A stretch of DNA of 64,000 nt from Gammaproteobacteria bacterium UBA2965 (lineage in GTDB: Bacteria > Pseudomonadota > Gammaproteobacteria > Pseudomonadales > Azotimanducaceae), in the NCBI GenBank assembly GCA_002348385.1, contig DEBD01000001.1, positions 1 to 64,000 on the forward strand. Reading direction: 5' to 3'. Below the pieces are notes generated by a model. It was given only the letters and a program-made list of their open reading frames with translations, was not told where the DNA came from and did not search any database. Below, piece after piece: positions 53,141-61,048 of this stretch. Each line of letters opens with the position of its first letter. Position 1 is the stretch's first letter. The translations under genes and the position numbers were made by a program.

Positions 53141-53539
53141 CTCGATCTGTCGCGGCTGCTCTTTTTCCTTCTTGTTGACCACCAGATACAGCACGCCGTC
53201 CTTGGACTTGGCGCTGATCGAGCCTTCGTCCACGTTCTCCGGCAGGCGGAAGCTGCGGCTGAATTTGCCCCACTGCCGCTCTACCCGATGGCGCTTGCCG
53301 TCAGGCTCTTTCTCCACGTTGCGTTCGCCAGTCACCGTGAGTACGCCGTCTTTCAACGCCACATTCACGTCTTCCCGCCCGATCGCCGGAATTTCCACAT
53401 CAATATGGTAGGCGGTGTCGGTCTCCGAAATGTCCACGGCAGGCAGCCACTCGGAAGTCGACAGACTCTCGCTGGGCGCGGACAACCGCGGGAAAAAGTC
53501 GTCGAACTCACGCCAAGGGTTCCACCTTACAATACTCAT
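53126..53539 (-). CDS. Small heat shock protein, Hsp20/alpha-crystallin family
   Basis: ATP-independent holdase chaperone of 137 residues. The start is ATG 53539, nine bases after a GGAG; an ATG directly at the ribosome site is excluded. The alpha-crystallin domain spans about residues 35-130: LPAVDISETDTAYHIDVEIP, GREDVNVALKDGVLTVTGER, FSRSFRLPENVDEGSISAK and the signature KDGVLYLVV. The short C-terminal tail ends in IEVQVH, with the I-X-V-type anchor used for oligomer assembly. A sigma-32-like promoter lies upstream. Confidence 0.95.
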   Translation of the reverse strand: MSIVRWNPWREFDDFFPRLSAPSESLSTSEWLPAVDISETDTAYHIDVEIPAIGREDVNVALKDGVLTVTGERNVEKEPDGKRHRVERQWGKFSRSFRLPENVDEGSISAKSKDGVLYLVVNKKEKEQPRQIEVQVH

Positions 53540-53588
53540 CACGATCATCTCCTAATGTTCCATCGATGCGCGATTGCGCGTGATTCAT

Positions 53589-53617
53589 AGATGGGCGCGA
53601 TCAGCAAAAAACAAAGG
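53589..53617 (-). promoter_or_regulatory. Candidate sigma-32 heat shock promoter for the Hsp20 gene
   Basis: Reading toward the Hsp20 gene, CCCATCT (53595-53589) fits the sigma-32 -10 consensus CCCATNT. CCTTTGT (53617-53611) is 15 bases upstream, a partial match to the -35 CTTGAA. The leader would be about 45 bases. The -10 match and the gene type make this a reasonable candidate. Confidence 0.5.
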
Positions 53618-53651
53618 TCTTGAAAAAAAATTCCTTGCCCCAAAGGCCCGC

Positions 53652-53687
53652 TCAGCGTTCCTTAACGACGCCGTCAGCGTTCCTTAA
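53652..53687. repeat. 21-base-period duplication at the tpm 3' end
   Basis: TCAGCGTTCCTTAAC occurs at 53652-53666 and again at 53673-53687, exactly 21 bases apart. The second copy contains the TGA stop and the last four codons of tpm; the first lies just beyond the stop. The period equals seven codons, so it is probably a small tandem duplication of the gene end. Confidence 0.8.
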
Positions 53688-54333
53688 CAAGGTGATAGAT
53701 GGTCTCCACCACTTGCTCGAGCCCCTGGGCACGAAACTTTGGCGGCACCACATCCGTTTTGGCGGACTCGAAGCGCAGGATGCCGCAGCGTTCCTCGAAG
53801 TGGACGGTGACCTCTTCGCGGGAAACGGAAAATGGCGGGCCGCTCACCTGGTCCTGAGGGTATTCCAAGGTCACCAGCAAGATCTGAGCACCGTCGGGAA
53901 TGATGCGCAGCAAGTGATCCGCATAGCGGAACCTGAGCTTTTCGGGCAGCGCCACCAGCGCCGCACGATCAAACACCGCCACCGGCGTATTCAGGTGATT
54001 CACCGTCAGCTCGAAGAAATCGCCGCAGAGAATCTCGGCATTCGGTACGGTGAAGCGGCCAAAGCGGCCTCTCGTATCGCGCCGCGCCCGCAGATCGTTC
54101 TCCTCAAAGAAGGCCTCGATGGCCTGTTCCACCAACTCGACACCCTGCACCCGATAACCGCGCTGCAGCAGCCAATGCAGGTCGCGACTCTTTCCACACA
54201 GGGGTACGAACACGTCGCTTCCGCGCGGCACATGCAACTCACGCCAGTACTTGAGCAGCCACTTGTTGTAATCCGGCTGGTGGAAGCCAATTTCGTTTGA
54301 GCGCCAGCGTTCGCGCCAGAAGTCCCTGTCCAT
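53674..54333 (-). CDS. tpm: Thiopurine S-methyltransferase
   Basis: SAM-dependent methyltransferase of 219 residues; bacterial members methylate selenium and tellurium compounds and thiopurines. The family N-terminus FWRERWRSNEIGFHQPD, SAM-binding VFVPLCGKSRDLHWLLQRGY, GVELVEQAIEAFF and VFDRAALVALP are all seen. ATG start at 54333. The last 15 bases are duplicated just beyond the stop. It lies upstream of the Hsp20 gene on the same strand but is separated by a candidate heat shock promoter. Confidence 0.96.
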   Translation of the reverse strand: MDRDFWRERWRSNEIGFHQPDYNKWLLKYWRELHVPRGSDVFVPLCGKSRDLHWLLQRGYRVQGVELVEQAIEAFFEENDLRARRDTRGRFGRFTVPNAEILCGDFFELTVNHLNTPVAVFDRAALVALPEKLRFRYADHLLRIIPDGAQILLVTLEYPQDQVSGPPFSVSREEVTVHFEERCGILRFESAKTDVVPPKFRAQGLEQVVETIYHLVKER

Positions 54334-54409
54334 GCTCTGTAAGCCGTGAGCCTTCGCCGTTCGTTAGGTTACTAGACCAAGCGCCATTGTGCAGCGCGCC
54401 CAAGCTTGC

Positions 54410-55087
54410 TCAGCGGCGCTCCGTGACATCCACCGGCTCCCCGTGATGGCTCATGAGCCACAACCTGCCATCCTCTTCAAAGGCAACCAGTGCATCCAGA
54501 TAAGCCACCTCGGCAACGTCGGCACCCTGTCCCAGCAGCCGATCGCGCACCAGATACAGCGTCATATCGTGGGACACACACAGATCGAGCTGACGCTCCG
54601 CCACAGGTGCCTTGAGCTTGTCGGCCACCACGCGAAGCACCAGGTCTGCGGCAACCTGGGCAGGAATCATGGCATCGCCTGGCACCTCGCCACGGAACCA
54701 CGCCTGCAGAAACGGCACCAGGCCGCCGCTGTCGTTCATCACCCGCCACATTTTCATCTGGTCGAGTGCGTAGAATAAGCCCAACCCTTCCAGGGGCCGG
54801 TTCCGCGTCACGCTACCGCCGCTGTCCACATAGCCGTCCAGGGTGAGGGCCGCCGTTTCCATGCACCGCTCCGGGGGACTGTGGTATCCGCGCAGGGTGA
54901 GTTCTGCCGGCAGACCCCGCCCCAGCCGGCGGGCATACTCGCGGCCTTCCTCGGTGAGGGGGTTTTCCAGGTCGTGCTTGTCCGGCGCATACTCGCGCGC
55001 CGAATGTCGCATGAGGGCAACCGCATGCTGCACGCCCCGGTCAAACACCGCGTGCAGCAGATCTTTTGTGGCAATACCGTAATCCAA
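54410..55087 (-). CDS. Histidine phosphatase superfamily protein
   Basis: 225 residues. Start is TTG 55087, preceded at good distance by a perfect AGGAGG, which decides the start. The N-terminal catalytic motif reads LMRHSARE (Arg27, His28), with Ser replacing the usual Gly of RHG; a later CVSHDMTLYL carries the second catalytic His followed by Asp, as in the acid phosphatase branch. LTEEGREYARRLG and YHSPPERCMETA supply further active-site Arg residues. Cytoplasmic, no signal. Substrate unknown. Confidence 0.88.
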   Translation of the reverse strand: MDYGIATKDLLHAVFDRGVQHAVALMRHSAREYAPDKHDLENPLTEEGREYARRLGRGLPAELTLRGYHSPPERCMETAALTLDGYVDSGGSVTRNRPLEGLGLFYALDQMKMWRVMNDSGGLVPFLQAWFRGEVPGDAMIPAQVAADLVLRVVADKLKAPVAERQLDLCVSHDMTLYLVRDRLLGQGADVAEVAYLDALVAFEEDGRLWLMSHHGEPVDVTERR

Positions 55088-55200
55088 CGCAACCCTCCTA
55101 GCCTATCCTGCGTGGTTGCCGCAAATGGCAACCCCCAAGGGGCTGTATTAGTATCGAGAGACACCAAAAATTACAACGACTTAGCGCGTGCGGGGGCGAC

Positions 55201-56112
55201 ATGGGACGCTTGGACGGAAAAATTGCGGCAATCACCGGAGCCGGGCGCGGTATCGGGCGCGAATGCGCCCTGCTCATGGCTAGCGAAGGGGCAAAGATCG
55301 TCGTCAACGACTTAGGCGGCAATGCCGACGGCACCGGCACCGGGCACATCGCTGACGACGTGGTGGCTGAGATTCAGGCGGCAGGGGGCGAAGCAGTTTC
55401 CAACACCGCATCGGTGGCCGAAGTGGCTGGCGGAGAGAGCTTGCTGGCCACCGCCCTGGAAGCATTTGGCGGCATGGACATCCTGCTCAACAACGCGGGC
55501 ATTCTGCGCGACCGCACCATCTTCAAAATGGAGGAAGCAGACTGGGACGCAGTGCTGGCGGTGCACCTTAAAGGCCACTACTGCTGTTCGCGTCCGTTTG
55601 CTCGTTACATTCGAGAGAACAACCGAACCGGTTGCCGGATCATGAACTTCTCCAGCGTGTCGGGACTGTTCGGTAACTTCGGTCAATCCAACTATGGTGC
55701 GGCGAAGGCCGGAATCGCCGGCTTTACCCGTGTGCTGGCACTGGAGCTTGCCAAGTACGGATGCACAGTGAACACCATCTCCCCCGGAGCGCTCACGCGA
55801 ATGACCATCCCGCTCATGGAAGCCCGCGGTGAAGAAGTAGCTCAGGAGAATCTCGATCAGGGCGGGCCCCAGCACGTGGCCCCCGTCTGCACATGGCTCG
55901 CATCGGAAGCCGGCGCAGGTATCACCTCGCAGATATTCCACGCATCCGGCGGTGCCGTTGCCATCATGCAGCAACCCAAAGTGATCAAGCAGTTCAACAA
56001 AGACGGTTTATGGACGCTGGACGAACTCGATCAGGTGGTCCCGCAACTGGTGGCCGCCCGCGAGGCCAACGACGCCGCAGCCGAGGAAACCGGCGCGCCC
56101 GTCACGCTGTAA
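55201..56112 (+). CDS. Short-chain dehydrogenase/reductase (MFE-2-like SDR)
   Basis: NAD(P)-dependent oxidoreductase of 303 residues. Cofactor motif TGAGRGIG at 12-19, NNAG at 97-100, and catalytic Ser152, Tyr165, Lys169 in SSVSGLFGNFGQSNYGAAKA. The insertion DLGGNADGTGTGH after the second strand is the pattern seen in the hydroxyacyl-CoA dehydrogenase part of peroxisomal multifunctional enzyme type 2 and its bacterial relatives, so a role with CoA thioesters is likely. A C-terminal helical extension (about 250-303) exceeds the basic fold. Confidence 0.9.
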   Translation: MGRLDGKIAAITGAGRGIGRECALLMASEGAKIVVNDLGGNADGTGTGHIADDVVAEIQAAGGEAVSNTASVAEVAGGESLLATALEAFGGMDILLNNAGILRDRTIFKMEEADWDAVLAVHLKGHYCCSRPFARYIRENNRTGCRIMNFSSVSGLFGNFGQSNYGAAKAGIAGFTRVLALELAKYGCTVNTISPGALTRMTIPLMEARGEEVAQENLDQGGPQHVAPVCTWLASEAGAGITSQIFHASGGAVAIMQQPKVIKQFNKDGLWTLDELDQVVPQLVAAREANDAAAEETGAPVTL

Positions 56113-56161
56113 ACAAGTTAGCTGACTCAGAAGGCAAGCAGGTTGCACGCTTTCGCGATTT

Positions 56162-56177
56162 TGTGACACATTTCACA
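56162..56177 (+). promoter_or_regulatory. Perfect CRP-family binding site
   Basis: TGTGA-N6-TCACA at 56162-56177, with the arms extending to TTTGTGA/TCACAAA. This equals the CRP/Vfr consensus core. It lies 82 bases before the ATG of the DUF4124 gene, and a likely -10 (TAGAAT, 56211-56216) follows 34 bases after it. The site centre would be about -53 from the expected start point, between the two classical activator positions. Confidence 0.7.
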
Positions 56178-56210
56178 AATCCGCAGTTTCGCGTGGCCCA
56201 TGGCCTTGGC

Positions 56211-56216
56211 TAGAAT
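56211..56216 (+). promoter_or_regulatory. -10 box of the DUF4124 gene
   Basis: TAGAAT, one mismatch from TATAAT, with TTTCGC at 56187-56192 as an 18-base-spaced weak -35. A weak -35 is expected for an activator-dependent promoter, which agrees with the CRP-type site just upstream. Confidence 0.5.
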
Positions 56217-56258
56217 TTCCTCCATAGAACAACGATACCGAGCTCCAAGGGGAAGAAC

Positions 56259-56576
56259 ATGATTGCCAAGCCACTACTCGCCCTAGCACTTATTGCGAGC
56301 GCGTCCACGGTTTACGGCGCAGCGCAATCCAGCCAGATCGTGAGCTGGGTCGACGAAAACGGTGTTACCCATTTCGCCGATGCCAGCCAGGCACCTACCG
56401 CAAAGGTAGTGGAAGTAGGGCCCGCCAATGGCATGGATGTACCCGAGGGCGCACCCGAACAACGCGCCACGCATAAGGCCTTCGTGAAGATCGCCAAGCC
56501 GCCCAAGAAGAACAAGCGTGGATGGCGGGGATTCAGCAGCCGCAGCCGTGCGGGTAACAACCGCCGCAGCCGCTGA
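56259..56576 (+). CDS. Secreted DUF4124 family protein
   Basis: 105 residues. Signal peptide (KPLLALALIASASTVYGA) followed by a DUF4124 domain, recognisable from IVSWVDENGVTHFADASQAP; these small beta-rich periplasmic domains often begin with a W-x-D-x-x-G-x-x-x-F/Y pattern. The rest is a low-complexity Lys/Arg-rich tail (AKPPKKNKRGWRGFSSRSR), probably binding an anionic partner such as nucleic acid, cell wall or lipid head groups. ATG start after AAGGGGAAG. Expression is probably under a CRP-type regulator. Confidence 0.85.
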   Translation: MIAKPLLALALIASASTVYGAAQSSQIVSWVDENGVTHFADASQAPTAKVVEVGPANGMDVPEGAPEQRATHKAFVKIAKPPKKNKRGWRGFSSRSRAGNNRRSR

Positions 56577-56579
56577 TAC

Positions 56580-57875
56580 CTATAAATAGTAGACCCAGCG
56601 CAGATAGCCGCGCAGGCCGCCACCGCTGGTGAGCGGCCCATTGGTCGTGGGTAGCACCGGCACGCCGCCGAACTCCTCCCCCGCCGAACCAACGGGCACC
56701 ACCACCCCGAATTGCAGCCGCTGATGATCCCCCGGCTCGAAAGTCATCTGAGATTGCACCAGCGTGCTGCCATCTCCCAGATTGGCAATCACCGTAAGTG
56801 ACTGGTTCCACAGCGGATGCCACTCGATGGAGCCGCCCAACGCCAGGTAGTCGCGCATCAGATTGAACAGTTCGCCCCGCTCCACGCGCGCGGTGAGTGA
56901 AGCCGGCAACATCGCTGGCGTGTCTGGCAGCTTGTCGACGCCGAAGTCGCTGTGAAAATATTCCGCGTACACGTATGAGGTGTGGCCGGCGATCTGCAGG
57001 CTGTAGTCGATGTTCGCCACCGCCGACAGCTCCCAGTTACCGCCATTCAGGCGGGTAACCACCAGATCTGAGCGCGCCAGGGCACCGCCCAGCGGCCAAC
57101 GCAGGGTGAACCCATAAACCTGATCGTTCGCGTGACGCGCGGCTAGAAGCTCGATCTCCCCATCCGCCAGGAATCCATGCCATTTCGCTGCAATGCTGCT
57201 CGCACTGCCCGAGAAGTCCCCCTGCTCATCCCGGCGACCGACCGCCAGGAGCTGCAGATCACTGCCGTTACCAAACAGCCGCTCGATCAGCAACAGATCG
57301 TCACCCGCCTTGTAGTCTCGATCCACCGTGGTAGGCGCAAATGGGTTGAACAGGTCCATGGGCTGAAATACCAATCCACTGCCCCAGCTCACCGCCTGAC
57401 GCCCCAGAGTAAAGCCCCAGTTGCCGGTGCGATATTTGAGCGCCAGCCGGTCGAAGCGCTGAAACAACCGGCGGCTCTTGCCCGAGGCGACATTCCACGA
57501 AAGATCCATCACGCGCCGCGCATCGTCGCCTGGCGACTGTTCCAGCGCGATGCCAGGCGCACTCGCAAAGGCAAACGAGTCTCCGGACACATAGGTAATG
57601 GCGTGGTGAACCTCGAGGCTCAAGCCATCGCGCCGCCCCTCCCACATGAGGCGGAGGTCGGCGTTGTGATCGTACGCCGGGGTAGTGTCGAGCTCGCGCT
57701 GCAGGTCATGTGCCGGGAAGGCGCTGGCCGTACCAAACCACTTGAGCCGCACGTCCACATCCGCCCCGGCAGCCATTGACATGAGCCACAGGCATACCGA
57801 ACCCAGCCAGAGCGACCCGTTGCAGTAGCGCCGATGGATATCAGGCAACCGCCACACGGGCGCTGTCTTCGGCAA
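56580..57875 (-). CDS. Outer-membrane beta-barrel protein of a LolCDE-like export operon
   Basis: About 431 residues. A long N-terminus is followed by a signal peptide core (SLWLGSVCLWLMSMAAGA). The rest is rich in alternating amphipathic strands (LALKYRTGNWGFTLGRQAVSW, LQIAGHTSYVYAEYFHSDF, LNGGNWELSAVANIDYSLQ) and ends in WVYYL, an aromatic C-terminal end typical of outer-membrane barrels. The GRQAVSWGSGLVFQPMDLF stretch resembles DUF1302-like or phosphate-porin-like barrels. Its start overlaps the ATPase stop by 35 bases; GTG 57857 or TTG 57848 would reduce that. Last gene of the operon. No LolB-like gene accompanies it. Confidence 0.8.
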   Translation of the reverse strand: MPKTAPVWRLPDIHRRYCNGSLWLGSVCLWLMSMAAGADVDVRLKWFGTASAFPAHDLQRELDTTPAYDHNADLRLMWEGRRDGLSLEVHHAITYVSGDSFAFASAPGIALEQSPGDDARRVMDLSWNVASGKSRRLFQRFDRLALKYRTGNWGFTLGRQAVSWGSGLVFQPMDLFNPFAPTTVDRDYKAGDDLLLIERLFGNGSDLQLLAVGRRDEQGDFSGSASSIAAKWHGFLADGEIELLAARHANDQVYGFTLRWPLGGALARSDLVVTRLNGGNWELSAVANIDYSLQIAGHTSYVYAEYFHSDFGVDKLPDTPAMLPASLTARVERGELFNLMRDYLALGGSIEWHPLWNQSLTVIANLGDGSTLVQSQMTFEPGDHQRLQFGVVVPVGSAGEEFGGVPVLPTTNGPLTSGGGLRGYLRWVYYL

Positions 57876-58542
57876 TCATCCCGTCGCGCAGCTGAACGCG
57901 GCGTTTGGCGAAACTCATCACCATAGGGTCGTGAGTGGCAGCAAGAATGGTCACACCCCGGGTTTCGTTCAGGCTGCGCAACAGCGCCAGCAGTTCCTCG
58001 GTGGTATTGGAATCCAGATTGGCACTGGGCTCATCGGCCAGCAGCAACACCGGCTCGGTGACAATGGCACGCGCTACGGCAACCCGCTGCTGCTGCCCGC
58101 CGGACAGTTCGCCCGGGCGCCGGTGCGCTAACTCTCCGACCCCCAAGGCATCCAGCGCCGCCTGGGCACGCTCGGCGCGCTCCGCCGCAGGCAAGCCCTG
58201 CAGCTGCAAGATGAACTCCACGTTCTCGCTGGCGGAGAGCACAGGTATGAGGTTGTAGGCCTGAAAGACGAAACCCATCTTGCTCAATCGAAGATCCGAC
58301 AGCTCGCTTTCCGACAGCTCGTTCAAGTGCACGCCGTCAACATGAATGCCACCGGCATCCGGCCGGTCGAGGCCGCCAATGACATTGAGCAATGTAGACT
58401 TGCCCGATCCCGAAGGGCCCGCCAGGCTCACGAACTCACCCTTGGTTACCGTAAAGTCCACGCCCTGCAGTGCCAGCACGGGCACCGCATCATCCTGATA
58501 GGTCCTCGTGACCCCGCGACAAACCACTACGTCATCTGCCAC
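57841..58542 (-). CDS. ABC transporter ATP-binding protein (LolD-like)
   Basis: 233 residues of the LolD/MacB group. Walker A GPSGSGKST, Q-loop FQAYNLIPVL, signature LSGGQQQRVAVARA, Walker B LLLADEPSANLD, and H-loop AATHDPM. The phrase Q-A-Y-N-L in the Q-loop is typical of this subgroup. GTG start 58542, three bases after the permease stop. It powers the two permeases of the same operon. Confidence 0.93.
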   Translation of the reverse strand: MADDVVVCRGVTRTYQDDAVPVLALQGVDFTVTKGEFVSLAGPSGSGKSTLLNVIGGLDRPDAGGIHVDGVHLNELSESELSDLRLSKMGFVFQAYNLIPVLSASENVEFILQLQGLPAAERAERAQAALDALGVGELAHRRPGELSGGQQQRVAVARAIVTEPVLLLADEPSANLDSNTTEELLALLRSLNETRGVTILAATHDPMVMSFAKRRVQLRDGMIAEDSARVAVA

Positions 58543-58545
58543 CGA

Positions 58546-59760
58546 CTATCTCCTCAACGCATCCAAGGGTTTGATTTTCACCGCCCGCCAGGCTGGATAG
58601 AGACTCGCCACAAACCCGAAAAACAGGCTCAGACCAGCCACCAGCACCAAGTCGTTCATGAACAATCTGGGCACCAGCAGGCTGCGCATACCCGCCATCT
58701 CTACCCCTTCGGCCCATCGGGACAGATCAATGCCCTCACCCAGCCAAAGGATGAACAGCCAACCCACCAAGATCCCCAATACCACACCCACCGCCATGAT
58801 GAGGGTGGATTCCATCACCACCTGCATCACCACCGCGCCCGGGCGCATGCCCACTGCGCGCAACATACCGAGCTCTTTTATGCGCTCCATCACCGCAGTG
58901 ATCAGCGTGTTCACCAGCCCGAAAATCAGCGCGCCCATCATGATCAGAAACCAGATGAACATGGCGGCATCCGCGAACAGAAACATGGCCGCCGCCTGAG
59001 GTTCCAGTTCCTGCCAGTCCAACACATCCAGGTCGTCGAAAAACGCCGCCAGCGAATCCTTGATGGAAGACTCCCCGGCGCCATTGCCCACCAGCTTCAC
59101 GGAAACTTCGGTGACCACCTCCGCATCCACCAACGCCTGCAGACGCTCGATTCCCGTAAACACGAAGATCTTTTCCAGATTCTCGCCGTCGGCGTCGTAC
59201 ACCCCCGCAATGCGAAAGCCAGCTTCCCGATTGAGCCCATCGGCCCCCTGGGTGATGAGCACCAGGCGCCGGCCCACGTCGGTGTCGAGCTGCTCGGCCA
59301 GCGACTCGCCGATCACCACGCGCCGGTCCGCCGCGCTCTGCAGCGCCTCGCCCCGGTGGGCGACACTTCCCAGAAATGAGATGGACTCGCGCTGGGGATC
59401 TACCCCCACGAACTGCACACCGCGGGTTTCCCGCTCGCTCATGATCACCGCCGGGATGCGAATGCGCGCCGCCCACCCCTCCAACTGATCATCTGCCACG
59501 TCCGGGCGCCAGTCTTTGGCGAGCTGAAAACTTTTTTCGATGCTGGGGTCATCCAGGTAGCCCGGCGCCAGCACCTTGGCGTGGCCGGTGAGATTGGACA
59601 CCGCCGCCTCCTGCATGTCGTACTGAAATCCACGCAGCAGGCTGTTCAGCACCACTACCCCCGCCACGGCCACCACGATGGCCGATAGCAACATGAGGTT
59701 GCGCCGCTTGTGACGGAACAGATTACGGCACGACAATTGAGTCAGGAGCTTCAGAGGCAT
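58546..59760 (-). CDS. FtsX/MacB-type ABC permease, second of two
   Basis: 404 residues with the LolC/E-MacB layout: one N-terminal membrane helix (NLMLLSAIVVAVAGVVVLNSL), a large periplasmic domain of about 220 residues, then three helices with the FtsX domain (IWFLIMMGALIFGLVNTLI, KELGMLRAVGMRPGAVVMQV and the last helix VAGLSLFFGFVASLYPAW). The start is ATG 59760, two bases after the stop of the first permease. Longer frames upstream belong to that gene. It should form a heterodimer with the first permease, as LolC does with LolE. Confidence 0.92.
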   Translation of the reverse strand: MPLKLLTQLSCRNLFRHKRRNLMLLSAIVVAVAGVVVLNSLLRGFQYDMQEAAVSNLTGHAKVLAPGYLDDPSIEKSFQLAKDWRPDVADDQLEGWAARIRIPAVIMSERETRGVQFVGVDPQRESISFLGSVAHRGEALQSAADRRVVIGESLAEQLDTDVGRRLVLITQGADGLNREAGFRIAGVYDADGENLEKIFVFTGIERLQALVDAEVVTEVSVKLVGNGAGESSIKDSLAAFFDDLDVLDWQELEPQAAAMFLFADAAMFIWFLIMMGALIFGLVNTLITAVMERIKELGMLRAVGMRPGAVVMQVVMESTLIMAVGVVLGILVGWLFILWLGEGIDLSRWAEGVEMAGMRSLLVPRLFMNDLVLVAGLSLFFGFVASLYPAWRAVKIKPLDALRR

Positions 59761-59762
59761 GC

Positions 59763-60998
59763 TTACTCCGCCGCCCGCCACGCTTCCACCGGACGCATGC
59801 GCCGGACGCGCACCGATGACACCAATGCCGCCAGTTGAGTCCCCACCAGCATGACCAGGGGGGCGTTGGTGAAAGCCTCGATGGAGAAAGCCGGGAACAG
59901 ACGCTCCGGCATGTAGAACTGGGCCGTATACTCGCTCAGCTGCTCGCCCATATAGAGGCCCACTTCCGCCAGCCAGAACACCAGCAGCGCGGCGATACCT
60001 AAACCGATGGCAGCGCCAACCGCCCAGATGAACAACGCCTCCCATTGCACCAGGGCGACGATGCGCCAAGGCCGCGTGCCGATGGACAGCAGCATGCCAA
60101 ATTCCCGGGTACGTTCGAATACCGTCATGATGAACGTGTTCACCACGCTGAACAGCACCAGTATCTCGACGATATAGAAGAACAGGTCGCCCCCCAGCTT
60201 GTCGATCTCGATGGCCTGGTGCAGTTCCGGCATCACCTCGTCCCAATTACGCACGAGCGCGGGGCTGTCGGGCGCTCCTTGCGCCAGGTGGTCCGCCAGC
60301 GCACGTTGGGTGTCCGCGCTGCTGGCCAGATCGTTCGTGCGAATCGCCAGAGTGTGCACCTCGTCGCCCAGCCCGAAGGCCTCCTGCACCGACGCCAACG
60401 GCGTCCACAGCACTCCTCGATCCAATTCCAGTTGGTGACTGGTAAACAAGCCCACGACCTCGAGCAGCATGGCGGCCATACCGCCCTTTTTGCCCGTACC
60501 CAGAATCACCACCTCGTCACCCAAACCCACGCCCAGGTTGCGTGCCAGCACGCTACCCAGCATAGCCTCGCCCGGGCCCTGGGGAGCATGGCCGGATTGA
60601 ATGAAATCCAGAAAGCGGACGGTGCGGGACTCCGCCTCGATATCCACGCCCACCACCATGGCACCAAAGCTGCGTTCCCCCGCCGAGGCCAGCGCAAAAG
60701 CCTCTACCCGGGGCGCTACCGATAGCACAGAAGGCCAAGACTCCACCAGGCGCACTAGTTCCGTGGCACCCGGCAGAGTGTCTTCAAATCGCTCTGTTTC
60801 CACGAAGTCGCGGGACTGCACCTGCAGGTGACCCGACAACATGGACGTGGCGTTGTCCATCATCAGCTCGTATTGGCCCAGCTGCATGGCCATGGCAAAT
60901 ACGACTAACATGATGGCAAACGCTATGCCGCTCGCCGTGAGCCATGTGCGCCTAGGGTTGCGCCACAAATTGCGCCAGGCGATGCGCACGTTCAGCAT
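59763..60998 (-). CDS. FtsX/MacB-type ABC permease, first of two
   Basis: 411 residues, same layout as its neighbour: N-terminus VRIAWRNLWRNPRRTWLT, membrane helix IAFAIMLVVFAMAMQLG, periplasmic domain, then FtsX domain helices (LFFYIVEILVLFSVVNTFIMTVFERTREFGMLLSIG... and the last helix ahead of RRMRPVEAWRA). Start is ATG 60998, 50 bases after the carrier gene; GTG 61067 would overlap it but adds residues outside the family. Similar to, but clearly diverged from, the second permease, as expected for a heterodimer. Confidence 0.92.
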   Translation of the reverse strand: MLNVRIAWRNLWRNPRRTWLTASGIAFAIMLVVFAMAMQLGQYELMMDNATSMLSGHLQVQSRDFVETERFEDTLPGATELVRLVESWPSVLSVAPRVEAFALASAGERSFGAMVVGVDIEAESRTVRFLDFIQSGHAPQGPGEAMLGSVLARNLGVGLGDEVVILGTGKKGGMAAMLLEVVGLFTSHQLELDRGVLWTPLASVQEAFGLGDEVHTLAIRTNDLASSADTQRALADHLAQGAPDSPALVRNWDEVMPELHQAIEIDKLGGDLFFYIVEILVLFSVVNTFIMTVFERTREFGMLLSIGTRPWRIVALVQWEALFIWAVGAAIGLGIAALLVFWLAEVGLYMGEQLSEYTAQFYMPERLFPAFSIEAFTNAPLVMLVGTQLAALVSSVRVRRMRPVEAWRAAE

Positions 60999-61048
60999 CG
61001 GCAGTGCAGGTCGCGCAGCGGCGCTCGAATAGGAGGCCGCCAGCTCGT

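Noticed and set aside
58327..59379. 350-codon His/Gln-rich plus-strand frame over the ATPase and permease
   Set aside because: Composition is an artefact of the antisense of a GC-rich ABC permease; no start signal or motif.
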